The notes under the pieces are model-generated. The model was not told where the DNA came from. It saw nothing but the letters and a program-made list of their open reading frames with translations, and searched no databases. From positions 458,747-522,746 of the forward strand of contig DLHG01000015.1 in NCBI GenBank assembly GCA_002483105.1: a stretch of DNA of 64,000 nt, in the 5' to 3' direction. Below, piece after piece: positions 9,023 to 17,356 of the stretch; the first letter of the stretch is position 1, and each line of letters begins with the position of its first letter. The stretch comes from Bacteroidetes bacterium UBA7674. GTDB taxonomy: Bacteria > Bacteroidota > Bacteroidia > Chitinophagales > Chitinophagaceae. Both the position numbers and the translations under genes were made by a program.

Positions 9023-9460
9023 CTATTTGAACCTGTCTTCTTTTTTCTTAGCGCCGTCTTCTTTCGCCTTTTTAGCTGCTTCCTCATTAAAACGTGCATC
9101 TTTATTGTCGTCTACTTTCTTACCGCCGAATCTTTCATCTTTAGGATTTGTTGGCGTAGCAGGTGGTGGTGGTGCAGTAGGTGTTGTAGTGGTAGGAGGA
9201 GGAGTTTTTACCCTAGGCTTTGGAGTCGTAGGTGCTTGTCCTTTTGCTGCAGCTATCATAGAGTCTGCTTTCCATTGAGCCAACACATTGATGGTTGAGT
9301 CGTTAGTTGCTTGCATTTGAGCTTGTAGCTCCGCAAGGCGGGCATCTACTGCTGAGTCAACTTGCTCCTGGGTGTATCCACCTGCCGGAGCCTGGTCGTT
9401 AGTACAAGCGGCGAAAGTCAACAGGCCGCCGGCTAGTAAGAAAAGTGCTTGTTTTTTCAT
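9023..9460 (-). CDS. Pro/Thr-rich lipoprotein with charged C-terminal repeats
   Basis: This is a 145-residue lipoprotein. The signal sequence ends at LLTFAAC. Residues about 28-75 form a helical, Gln/Ala-rich stretch (VDSAVDARLAELQAQMQ) that may be a coiled coil. About 76-108 is a Pro/Thr linker (PPPTTTTPTAPPPP). The tail carries a three-times repeated charged motif, KDERF, KDARF and KEDRF, the last almost at the C-terminus. Such lipoprotein-coil-linker-basic tail designs span the periplasm in other envelope proteins, but this one matches no family I can name. A TACATTTG box (complement 9480-9487) lies 19 nt upstream of the start. Confidence 0.8.
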   Translation of the reverse strand: MKKQALFLLAGGLLTFAACTNDQAPAGGYTQEQVDSAVDARLAELQAQMQATNDSTINVLAQWKADSMIAAAKGQAPTTPKPRVKTPPPTTTTPTAPPPPATPTNPKDERFGGKKVDDNKDARFNEEAAKKAKEDGAKKKEDRFK

Positions 9461-9541
9461 TGATTTCTATTTTATGATGCAAATGTATTAATAGTATTTT
9501 GTTTGTACACAAACAATGTGCCGTAAAATGCTGATCAAAGG

Positions 9542-10378
9542 CTATTTACGCCTTATTGTGGCATTTTCAGGGTGTAAAGCGTCCATATCCTCTGCACTCC
9601 ACTTATCTTTTATCTCTATCATGTCAGCCTTATTCGCAAAACCTACCGCTTTTACCGCATATTTAGCGGTCATACGCACATAGTGATGAATATACACACC
9701 AAGGGCAATATGGCAAGGCTTTATATCCCCCTCCTCCATCGAGCGCTTCTTGGTTCGCATAAACAGGTCAAAGTCTGCAGCCTGTATCCGCTCATCCCAT
9801 AGCCCCATCAAGGTCAGGGCTTTCCGGGTCATCATCACATTATTACCTATCATACCTTCTACCACCTCATAACCGTATTTCTTAAACCTGCGCTCACAGA
9901 AAAGCTCCCAATTGCCATACATAAATTTATACATACGCTCCAGGTTCTTTTGGGCAAAACCAAACTGCATCAGCACATACTTTATTCTTTTCCAGCGCCT
10001 TGCCAGCTTTTGAGTAGCCTTGCGTGTTCCAGCATTCTCTATCCCGCATGCGGAGATAATATCTACATCGTGCGTTTCCGCCGCCTTTATCAGCTTTGCA
10101 TCCCATCCCGGGCATACCAGGAGGTCATTATTAAGAAAAAATAAGTGACTTCCTTTTGCCACCGCTATTCCCTGGTTCTGGCATACGGGGTAAGAATAAT
10201 TCTCTTCATTGCGGATGACCACATGGCCTGCTTCCTCAAAAAATTCCCGGCTACCATCAGTTGAAGCATTGTCTATTATGATGAGTTCATAATCATTTAC
10301 GGTATACTGCCTCAGCGATTGTTCAAATATTCTGTTGAAGGCTAGCCCGTTATGCACTGCTGTTATAATACTTATCAT
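9542..10378 (-). CDS. Glycosyltransferase family 2
   Basis: This is a 278-residue GT-A-fold enzyme that transfers a sugar from a nucleotide sugar to an unknown acceptor. The N-terminus shows the GT2 pattern: MISIITAVHNGL, then YELIIIDNASTDGSREFF. The metal-binding position is FFLNNDLLVCPGW, with NND in place of DxD. A later helix-rich part includes GLWDERIQAADFDLFMR, resembling the ED/WD catalytic region. There is no membrane segment, so it is cytosolic or peripheral. A TACTTTTG box (complement 10390-10397) lies 11 nt upstream of the start. No other glycan genes surround it. Confidence 0.9.
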   Translation of the reverse strand: MISIITAVHNGLAFNRIFEQSLRQYTVNDYELIIIDNASTDGSREFFEEAGHVVIRNEENYSYPVCQNQGIAVAKGSHLFFLNNDLLVCPGWDAKLIKAAETHDVDIISACGIENAGTRKATQKLARRWKRIKYVLMQFGFAQKNLERMYKFMYGNWELFCERRFKKYGYEVVEGMIGNNVMMTRKALTLMGLWDERIQAADFDLFMRTKKRSMEEGDIKPCHIALGVYIHHYVRMTAKYAVKAVGFANKADMIEIKDKWSAEDMDALHPENATIRRK

Positions 10379-10464
10379 ATCCGTGGCAACAAAAGTAAAA
10401 TTTTACAACGTGTTTTCTGTCGTAAACGGTGATTTAGTTTTAACTTTAGTATAAATAAAGTAAT

Positions 10465-11055
10465 ATGAAAACGCTTCGCTACCTCCTTATCAGCAGCCTT
10501 TTTACCTTGGGCTTGTTCAGTATAGTTACTTATACCGCCTGTAATAAAGACTTATGCAAAAACACCGTTTGTCTCAATGGTGGTTCTTGCCTGGATGGAA
10601 AATGTACCTGCCCGCCCGGCGTTGAAGGTGTCCGTTGCGAAAAAGATCTCTGTGAAGGCAAAACCTGCTACAATGGTGGTATGTGCATTAATGGTACCTG
10701 CAATTGCGCAGCCGGTTTCGAAGGCGAGAACTGTGAGTTGACCAACAAATTCCTGGGCACATACACTGCTTTTGATGAATGTAATACTTCTATGACCTAC
10801 GGTGTAGGCATCATCATGTTAGGCAATGATGCACCTGTATTAAGAATCACCAACATAGGCAACTCCAATGGCTATGCGTATGGTAGCATCTCTTCTTCAG
10901 GAAATGGGTTTACCCTGCATGGTGAAACCTACGAGGGCTATGACATTAACGGCAGCGGCACCTATAATTACACGAATGGAAACATAGAAGTGGGCTATAC
11001 TATTGCTTATCCCAATGGCACCGTTGGTTGCAGCGGAGTATGGGTAAAACAATAG
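10465..11055 (+). CDS. Lipoprotein with two EGF-like modules
   Basis: This is a 196-residue predicted lipoprotein, with the signal sequence ending at Cys26 (TYTAC). Two EGF modules follow: CKNTVCLNGGSC with CTCPPGVEGVRC, then CEGKTCYNGGMC with CNCAAGFEGENC. The C-terminal part (about 92-196) is beta-rich, ends GTYNYTNGNIEVGYTI and CSGVWVK, and is recognisably related to that of the EGF lipoprotein at 8294. The module number therefore differs between paralogues, one against two. Its stop codon directly abuts the stop of the convergent sulfatase-fold gene, with no intergenic base and no separate terminator. Confidence 0.83.
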   Translation: MKTLRYLLISSLFTLGLFSIVTYTACNKDLCKNTVCLNGGSCLDGKCTCPPGVEGVRCEKDLCEGKTCYNGGMCINGTCNCAAGFEGENCELTNKFLGTYTAFDECNTSMTYGVGIIMLGNDAPVLRITNIGNSNGYAYGSISSSGNGFTLHGETYEGYDINGSGTYNYTNGNIEVGYTIAYPNGTVGCSGVWVKQ

Positions 11056-12984
11056 CTATTTGCCACTTACAGGTAAGTGCATTTCATCCTTTACCAGTGC
11101 GTTGTTATACATCTGTATAAATGCCTTGAGGTAAGTAATATGATCTTCCACAATGCCGGGCTTCTTGCTCACGAGGTTTATTTTATAGGTACTATCTGCG
11201 GGGTAGCTATATAGTGCTTTTGGTTTTGTACCGTTAGTTACCAGCAAGTAACCATCACGATAATAGGTATAGCTGCCGTGAACTGCGTTCACCACTGAGC
11301 CTTTATCGTTACTGAATATACTATTTCCAAAAGCGAAGAACGGATGCTCGTACCCTGCATAGTCCAATACTGTGGGTAGAATATCTATTTGTTGTACAGC
11401 GGTTGAGTGTTTGCCCGCCAATAGCGAATCTCCCGGCGCATAGAAAAGCATCGGTATCGCATACAGGCCCATGTTCTTATTATGTCGCCCTTTGTTTTTC
11501 GGCTCCTGCATCATTGTGGCTGTGTGGTCGGCTGTTATTACAAAAAGTGTATTAGCATACCAGGGCTGCCGTGAGGCAGTGGCAAAAAATTTTCGCAAGG
11601 CCATATCCGAATAACGCACCACGGGCTCCATAGCTATTTTACTTTTAGCTATGCTACCTTCATACCCCTTCGGCAACTTATACGGCGGGTGCGAACTGAG
11701 CGTGAACACCGTAGCAAAAAATGGCTGCTGCATTTTACTTACACCCTCAGCAAAATATTGCAGGAAAGGCTCATCCCATATACCCCAATTGCCGTCATAA
11801 TCCTTTTCATTGTTGTATTCCGTTCTACCGTAGTATTTATCGTAGCCGGCATTAGCACAAAAGAGGTCGAAGCTCATAGTACCATTGGTACCACCATGAT
11901 AAAATGCGCTCTGGTACCCTTCCGTTTTTAATATACCAGGTAAGGCAGTAATTTTGTTCGTACCATAAACAGAAGTAGTGATAGGCTCTTCCATTAATGT
12001 AGGGATACCGGCAATAATTGCGGGAATACCTTCTGCAGAGCGTAAGCCATTAGCATAGGCATCCGTACAATTAAGGGATATGTCCATCAGGCTATCAAGG
12101 AAAGGAGTAAAACTCTCACCACTTCCCAATGAAGTAAACTCTTTAGAGAAACTTTCCAGGATGATCACCACAACATTGGCGCGCTTGCCTGCTTTATTAT
12201 GATATTGTTTTACAGGATCAACATATTTCTTCTGGTCTTGAAGACTCATGTAATGGACTTCCTCCAGCTTATTATTACTCAGCGAGCTGATAATGCTGAA
12301 GGGAGTGTTTAATACAATAGGTACACTTTCGTTATCAGCATACTTCATGGCATCGGTGAGCACTATGGGTTTCAGCTGTGTACCGCCCCTTATACCATAT
12401 ACTATGAGGATAGTAAAGAGACTCATAAATAACATCTGTAGCCCGAAAACTCCCCATTTAGACCGGATCGCAGGCGCCACTAAAGGCGTCTGCTTCCTGA
12501 TCCACTTGTTGCTTTTGCTTAAAAGAAACACCAGGCAGACCCACGCTATTGGTACATACCAGTAATCAACAATGAAGGTGGGCAGCAGTGAAAAGAAATC
12601 TCCCTTTCGCGTCACCATATCCAGCACATCAGCTGTAGCACGTTTATGATTGAAAGGGAAGTATGCCCAGTCGCTGAGCTCAAAAAGAAATACGGTTGCG
12701 TTCACAGTCACAAATAGCCAATGGGTCATCTTTTCCCACTTCGGCATCTGCCAGAGTGGTATGGGTAGCATCACCAGGAAGAAATACAAAACATTGGTGA
12801 CCATTATCGCCGACATATCGAAACGCGTTCCGTAAAATGCCGCCTCCAGGAACGATGCCACAGTCAGGCTTGGCAGATAGGCTGAGTTAATAAAGGTAAA
12901 AGCTGCCCTGCTTATGAAATAGCATAGCAACAACAGAAATATTTGCAGGAATAATCTTTGGGCTAATCTTAATAGAAATTTCAT
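11056..12984 (-). CDS. Sulfatase-fold membrane phosphotransferase (LTA synthase/MdoB-like)
   Basis: The 642-residue product has about five N-terminal membrane helices (1-210) followed by a large extracytoplasmic alkaline-phosphatase-superfamily domain. Visible landmarks are VVVIILESFSKEF (first metal-binding block), ANGLRSAEGIPAIIAGIP (nucleophile region, with Ser at the position of the LtaS Thr) and FVITADHTATM (metal-binding Asp-His). Relatives move glycerol phosphate or phosphoethanolamine from phospholipid onto glycans or lipids. In Bacteroidota the substrate is generally unknown, since lipoteichoic acid is absent. A TAATTTTG box (complement 12995-13002) lies 10 nt before the start. Confidence 0.88.
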   Translation of the reverse strand: MKFLLRLAQRLFLQIFLLLLCYFISRAAFTFINSAYLPSLTVASFLEAAFYGTRFDMSAIMVTNVLYFFLVMLPIPLWQMPKWEKMTHWLFVTVNATVFLFELSDWAYFPFNHKRATADVLDMVTRKGDFFSLLPTFIVDYWYVPIAWVCLVFLLSKSNKWIRKQTPLVAPAIRSKWGVFGLQMLFMSLFTILIVYGIRGGTQLKPIVLTDAMKYADNESVPIVLNTPFSIISSLSNNKLEEVHYMSLQDQKKYVDPVKQYHNKAGKRANVVVIILESFSKEFTSLGSGESFTPFLDSLMDISLNCTDAYANGLRSAEGIPAIIAGIPTLMEEPITTSVYGTNKITALPGILKTEGYQSAFYHGGTNGTMSFDLFCANAGYDKYYGRTEYNNEKDYDGNWGIWDEPFLQYFAEGVSKMQQPFFATVFTLSSHPPYKLPKGYEGSIAKSKIAMEPVVRYSDMALRKFFATASRQPWYANTLFVITADHTATMMQEPKNKGRHNKNMGLYAIPMLFYAPGDSLLAGKHSTAVQQIDILPTVLDYAGYEHPFFAFGNSIFSNDKGSVVNAVHGSYTYYRDGYLLVTNGTKPKALYSYPADSTYKINLVSKKPGIVEDHITYLKAFIQMYNNALVKDEMHLPVSGK

Positions 12985-13128
12985 CTCAGGTTGGCAAAAT
13001 TAATAAAAGGCTGGGGGAAAAGGCGACGATTTGATACGGCAGAAACCGGAAATATTCACTTTTTCGCTAATTATTGATTGCCCGGCTTACAATTACAGCC
13101 CCGGGACATATTTTACCTTTTTTTGCAT

Positions 13129-13136
13129 TAGGTTTG
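13129..13136 (+). promoter_or_regulatory. -7 box TAGGTTTG of etfB
   Basis: This exact TAnnTTTG match lies 53 nt before the etfB ATG. The 205-nt gap between the divergent sulfatase gene and etfB holds nothing else recognisable. Confidence 0.45.
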
Positions 13137-13189
13137 CAGCGATTTTCAGCTAGAAAATTATTCGTTTTATCAACAAATTTCTTAATCTG

Positions 13190-13933
13190 ATGAAGATATT
13201 AGTTTGTATTGCCCAGGTACCTGATACCACTACTAAAATTGCATTCGGCGATAACAATACCACATTCAATACAGCAGGCGTTACGTTTATCATTAATCCA
13301 TACGATGAATGGTATGCGCTGGTCCGTGCGCTGGAACTGAAAGAAAGTGGTGTAGCTACTGCTGTAAACTTAGTAACCGTAGGTAAGGCTGATGCCGAAC
13401 CTGTGATACGCAAAGCACTCGCCATCGGTGGTGACGAAGCAGTACGTATAGATACAGATAGCAATGACCCTTACGTGGTTGCAGCACAGATAGCTGAATA
13501 TGCTAAGAGTGAAGGTTATGACCTGGTGCTTTGCGGTAAAGAGTCTATCGACTACAACAATGGTTCTGTAGGTGCTATACTGGCTGAAATGCTGGACATG
13601 AACTACATAGGTTTCGCTTCTTCTCTGAACATCGAAGGTGGCATAGCTACTGTAAAGCGTGAGATAGAAGGTGGTGAAGAAACAGACGCATGCGCATTGC
13701 CACTGGTAGTATCTTGCCAAAAGGGTATGGCGGAAGCTCGTATCCCTAACATGCGCGGCATTATGGCTGCTCGTACCAAGCCACTGAAAGTAGTTGCCGG
13801 TGCTGACATTAAGCCACTGAGCGAAATAGTATCATACGAAATGCCTCCTGCAAAGACAGGCGTGAAGATGATCAGCGCTGATAACATGGACGAACTGGTA
13901 AACCTTCTGCACAGCGATGCCAAGGTTATCTAG
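13190..13933 (+). CDS. etfB: Electron transfer flavoprotein, beta subunit
   Basis: EtfB forms a heterodimer with EtfA; the soluble protein carries electrons from acyl-CoA and related dehydrogenases to the quinone pool. The 247-residue product starts MKILVCIAQVPDTTTKI and contains the ETF-beta signature region (VVSCQKGMAEARIPNMRGIM, about 178-197), which contacts the alpha subunit and the AMP/FAD site. LCGKESIDYNNGSVGAILAEML is the typical central block. etfA follows after 78 nt, a gap filled by iterated low-complexity sequence. Confidence 0.95.
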   Translation: MKILVCIAQVPDTTTKIAFGDNNTTFNTAGVTFIINPYDEWYALVRALELKESGVATAVNLVTVGKADAEPVIRKALAIGGDEAVRIDTDSNDPYVVAAQIAEYAKSEGYDLVLCGKESIDYNNGSVGAILAEMLDMNYIGFASSLNIEGGIATVKREIEGGEETDACALPLVVSCQKGMAEARIPNMRGIMAARTKPLKVVAGADIKPLSEIVSYEMPPAKTGVKMISADNMDELVNLLHSDAKVI

Positions 13934-13939
13934 TTTTCA

Positions 13940-14010
13940 GTTGGCAGTTTGCAATTAACAGTTATCAGTAGCAGTTTTTGACTTTTTAATTTTGACTTTT
14001 TAATTTATAC
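13940..14010 (+). repeat. Iterated low-complexity repeat between etfB and etfA
   Basis: The gap inside the etf operon contains a run of CAGTT-type units (CAGTTGGCAGTTTGCAATT..ACAGTTATCAGTAGCAG). It then has two copies of a 16-nt unit, TTTTGACTTTTTAATT. The second half closely matches, in reverse complement, the repeat between atpD and atpC at 28360-28382. Confidence 0.75.
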
Positions 14011-14011
14011 C

Positions 14012-14989
14012 ATGTCTGTAATAGTTTTAGCCGAGCATTCACAAGGCACTTTTAAGAAAAAGACATTTGAGTCGGTGCAATACGCAGCCGATATAGCAAA
14101 AGCAATGGGCACTACAGCTACTGCGGTAGCATTGGGTACAATTGCTGACAGCGAACTGCAACTATTAGGCGCTTATGGTGCTACTAAAGTATTGCACGTA
14201 GCTGATGCGAAACTGGATACACTAAACGCGCGCGCATACGCTAAGGCATTGGCTACAGCTGCTGAAAAAGAAGGCGCTAAAGTAATAATAGCCCTGCACG
14301 ATGTAACGGGTAAAGCTGTGGCACCACGTTTGTCTGCACGCCTGAAAGCAGGTATGGTAGCTGGTGCGGTTTCTTTGCCTGACCTGGGTAAAGGTTTTGC
14401 TATTAAGAAGGCGGTGTTCTCGGGTAAAGCTTTCGCTTTTGTGAACATCACCAGTGATGTAAAGGTGGTGACGCTGATGCCTAATACTTTCCCTGTGAAA
14501 CAAGGAGAAGGAAGCACAACGATAGAACAACTATCTGTTACTTTCGAAGACAAAGACTTCGGTGTAACGGTGAAAGAAGTAAGCAAAGTAACCGGCGCAG
14601 TGCCATTGAGCGAAGCGGAACTGGTAGTATCCGGCGGCCGTGGTATGAAAGGCCCTGAGAACTGGGGTCCACTTGAAGATCTCGCAGGTTCACTGGGTGC
14701 AGCATTAGCTTGCTCTCGTCCGGTAGCTGATGCTCACTGGCGCCCTCACCACGAGCACGTTGGACAGACAGGTGGCACTATCCGTCCTAACCTGTACATA
14801 GCAGTAGGTATCTCAGGCGCTATACAACACCTTGCCGGTGTGAATGCTTCTAAGACCATCGTGGTGATCAACAAAGATCCAGAAGCTCCGTTCTTCAAAG
14901 CTGCCGACTATGGCGTAATTGGTGATGCCGCAGAAATACTGCCTAAGCTCACTGAAGCTGTGAAGAAATTCAAAGCAGCGCATAATTAA
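14012..14989 (+). CDS. etfA: Electron transfer flavoprotein, alpha subunit
   Basis: This is the 325-residue partner of EtfB. The N-terminal half (about 1-190) is the variable alpha/beta domain. The C-terminal half is the conserved FAD-binding domain, with VVSGGRGMKGPENW, LAGSLGAALACSRPVAD, HVGQTGGTIRPNLYIAVGIS, GAIQHLAGV and INKDPEAPFFKAADYGV, all standard ETF-alpha blocks. It is in the same operon as etfB and ends before a strong terminator at 15036. No dehydrogenase or ETF:quinone oxidoreductase is nearby, so the electron donor in this organism is not indicated by context. Confidence 0.95.
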   Translation: MSVIVLAEHSQGTFKKKTFESVQYAADIAKAMGTTATAVALGTIADSELQLLGAYGATKVLHVADAKLDTLNARAYAKALATAAEKEGAKVIIALHDVTGKAVAPRLSARLKAGMVAGAVSLPDLGKGFAIKKAVFSGKAFAFVNITSDVKVVTLMPNTFPVKQGEGSTTIEQLSVTFEDKDFGVTVKEVSKVTGAVPLSEAELVVSGGRGMKGPENWGPLEDLAGSLGAALACSRPVADAHWRPHHEHVGQTGGTIRPNLYIAVGISGAIQHLAGVNASKTIVVINKDPEAPFFKAADYGVIGDAAEILPKLTEAVKKFKAAHN

Positions 14990-15035
14990 TGCATCATTGC
15001 TCAGTGGCTGAATAGCTCGATTGAGATAAAACATA

Positions 15036-15078
15036 AAAGAAGAACGCTCCCAACATAATGTCGGGAGCGTTCTTCTTT
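15036..15078 (+). terminator. Terminator between etfA and the convergent tlpA-like gene
   Basis: A perfect 16-bp stem (AAAGAAGAACGCTCCC and its complement) closes an 11-nt loop, with A and T runs at the two ends. It can serve both convergent genes. Confidence 0.92.
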
Positions 15079-15087
15079 ATATCATAC

Positions 15088-15124
15088 TGACTTATCAACC
15101 TTTCAACAAGTCAACTTATCAACT
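15088..15124. repeat. CAACTTAT iterated repeat
   Basis: A run of near-repeats of ATCAACTT and TTTCAACA leads into the stop codon of the thioredoxin gene. The same kind of sequence occurs at 28408-28437 before the atpD stop. Confidence 0.7.
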
Positions 15125-15618
15125 TATTTCGCACTCAATTCTTTGATCTTAGCCCAAACTTCTTCTTCACCGCCTTCTTCATAACCGGTGTGCATATAGG
15201 CTACTTTACCTTGCTTATCTACGATAAGTGTAAAAGGTACATTCTGGAAGTTCAATGAGCGTTTCAGATCAGAGTTCGCATCTATATAGTAAGGGAATTC
15301 CCAGCCCTGCGATTTTGCATAGCTACGAACAAGGCCTTCCGCACGCGATTCATCTACCGAAACAGTCATATAGTTAAATTCTGCCTCTTTCATCCATTCA
15401 GGCATTTTTTTGGTCACATTCTTTATTTCTTTCTTACAAGGAACACACCAGGTAGCCCAGAAATTGACCAAAGTCACCTTTCCTTCAGTAAAAGTCTTGT
15501 TAAAAGCTATCTTTTTACCCGTATTCACGTCCTTTACCTGTGTATCAGGCAATTCAGTCTGTGCAAAAACAGAACTGCTAAGGAACAAAGCCGCCACAGC
15601 AGCTATCATCTTATTCAT
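15124..15618 (-). CDS. TlpA-type periplasmic thioredoxin-like protein
   Basis: This is a 164-residue exported thiol-disulfide protein. A signal peptide (MNKMIAAVAALFLSSSVFAQ) precedes a thioredoxin fold with the redox motif WATWCVPC in LVNFWATWCVPCKKEI. The cis-Pro follows in NVPFTLIVDKQGK. The length fits TlpA/ResA proteins, which keep exported thiols reduced, for example for cytochrome c maturation. The start at 15618 is chosen for the signal peptide; an in-frame ATG 13 codons upstream is less likely. It is divergent from the barrel protein at 15711, with 92 nt between starts. Confidence 0.9.
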   Translation of the reverse strand: MNKMIAAVAALFLSSSVFAQTELPDTQVKDVNTGKKIAFNKTFTEGKVTLVNFWATWCVPCKKEIKNVTKKMPEWMKEAEFNYMTVSVDESRAEGLVRSYAKSQGWEFPYYIDANSDLKRSLNFQNVPFTLIVDKQGKVAYMHTGYEEGGEEEVWAKIKELSAK

Positions 15619-15710
15619 AAGTAATTGTTTAATAAATATTAACGAAAACCTTGCCAATCTTTAGGAAAGAGGCTAATTTCGGAAAATTTTCAGATAATCA
15701 AGCCTTTGTG

Positions 15711-17294
15711 ATGCGAAAAATTACTTTTCTCTTACTGCTTAGCTTAGCAGCCTCCCGTTCTTATGGTCAGGGCACCCTTTCGGGCGATCTGATGATGAAC
15801 GTGAATTTCTTCGACAGGGACACTGCTATCAATGCATCCAACAACCCCCTGTACGATAATACGCTGAGTGGCGGTGAGGCATGGCTTACATTAAGATATA
15901 ATTATAAAGGCTTTACTGCTTTCGTCAGGGCCGATGCATTTCACAATTCTAACCTTTACAACCCTACCGCAGCATTAAGTGGTTTTGGTATCGGTGCCTG
16001 GAGCCTGAGCAAGGAATATAAAGGCCTCACTATCACCGGTGGTTATATATACGACCAGATAGGTAGTGGTATCCTGTTCCGTGCTTACGAAGACCGGGGC
16101 TTGCTTATTGATAATGCACTGGTGGGCATACACCTGAAATACAAGCTTAATGATCATCTCTCTGTAAAAGGTTTTACGGGGCAGCAAAAAGATGTTTCTA
16201 CAATTACGCAACGTTATGCACCTATCATCAAAGGCTTTAATGCCGAAGGTGATTTTAATATCGGTAAGGCGCATATAGTACCGGGTGTTGGTTTACTCAA
16301 CCGTACATTGGATCCTAACTCGATGTCTTCTATAGTTGGCACAATCAACAGTATGCCGGTAACCGACAGATTTGTTCCTAAGTATAATATGTATGGTTAC
16401 TCAGTTTATAACACACTTACCCTTGGCGACCTCTCCTGGTATGTAGAAGGCTCTTACAAATCCACTGAAACAATTCTGAAAGACAATTCACTGCACGCCG
16501 TGGATGGCAATGTTGTATTTACTACAGTTGGTTACGCCCAAAAGGGCATCGCGGTGAACCTTACAGGTAAGCGTACTGAGAACTATGTAATGCGTACTTC
16601 CCCTAACGAAGTATTGCTGAGGGGTATGATGAACTGGCAACCGATCGTTGCACGTCTTCGCCCCCAAAGGTTGATGGCCCGTTATACACCGGCTTCACAG
16701 GATATCTCTGAAATTGCTGGTGGCGGCGACATACTCATTGCTCCGAATGATGATATCTCACTTACGTTCACCTATACACATATCGACGGACTGAACGCGG
16801 TAAAGCTTTATCGCGAAGGATACTTTGAAGGAGAATACCGCGGACTGGACAGGTGGATCATTACAGGTGGTGTACAGGTAATGGAATACAACCAGGAAGT
16901 GTACCAGGTGAAGCCGGGCGTACCGATAGTAAAATCTGTTACCCCTTTTGCTGAGATCATTTACAAGATCACGAAAAACAAATCACTACGTACACAGTTG
17001 GAATACCAGGCTACCAAGCAGGATTTCGGTTCATGGGCGTTTGCTTTGCTGGAGTTCAACATTGCTCCCCGCTGGTCGTTCTCCGCTTCTGATATGTACA
17101 ACGTTATACCTAACAAAGCAAAAGTTTCCGACCCTAAGCACTACTACAATTTCTTTGTAGCACATACTATAGGTTCTCACCGCTTTACTGCTGCTTATGT
17201 AAAACAAGTAGAAGGTATCAACTGTACAGGCGGTGTATGCCGTTACGAGCCTGCTTTCAGCGGTGTGAGATTCGGTATCACATCTACATTCTAA
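15711..17294 (+). CDS. Predicted outer-membrane beta-barrel protein (DUF6029-like)
   Basis: This is a 527-residue protein with a signal peptide (MRKITFLLLLSLAASRSYGQ). The rest is dominated by amphipathic beta strands and Gly/aromatic turns, and ends in a typical barrel strand (GVRFGITSTF). The opening GTLSGDLMMNVNFFDRD and the block YKGLTITGGYIYDQIGSGI resemble the DUF6029 family common in Bacteroidota, which to my knowledge has no assigned function. The start at 15711 is chosen because the signal peptide begins there; the frame stays open for 20 more codons upstream. The divergent thioredoxin gene may be functionally linked. Confidence 0.78.
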   Translation: MRKITFLLLLSLAASRSYGQGTLSGDLMMNVNFFDRDTAINASNNPLYDNTLSGGEAWLTLRYNYKGFTAFVRADAFHNSNLYNPTAALSGFGIGAWSLSKEYKGLTITGGYIYDQIGSGILFRAYEDRGLLIDNALVGIHLKYKLNDHLSVKGFTGQQKDVSTITQRYAPIIKGFNAEGDFNIGKAHIVPGVGLLNRTLDPNSMSSIVGTINSMPVTDRFVPKYNMYGYSVYNTLTLGDLSWYVEGSYKSTETILKDNSLHAVDGNVVFTTVGYAQKGIAVNLTGKRTENYVMRTSPNEVLLRGMMNWQPIVARLRPQRLMARYTPASQDISEIAGGGDILIAPNDDISLTFTYTHIDGLNAVKLYREGYFEGEYRGLDRWIITGGVQVMEYNQEVYQVKPGVPIVKSVTPFAEIIYKITKNKSLRTQLEYQATKQDFGSWAFALLEFNIAPRWSFSASDMYNVIPNKAKVSDPKHYYNFFVAHTIGSHRFTAAYVKQVEGINCTGGVCRYEPAFSGVRFGITSTF

Positions 17295-17314
17295 TTAGAC
17301 ACTTATTCATAAGA

Positions 17315-17341
17315 AAAGGGCGAACAATATGTTCGCCCTTT
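17315..17341. terminator. Bidirectional terminator between convergent genes
   Basis: An 11-bp perfect stem (AAAGGGCGAAC with GTTCGCCCTTT) closes a 5-nt loop between the stops at 17294 and 17357. Confidence 0.88.
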
Positions 17342-17356
17342 CTCATTATATCTCTA

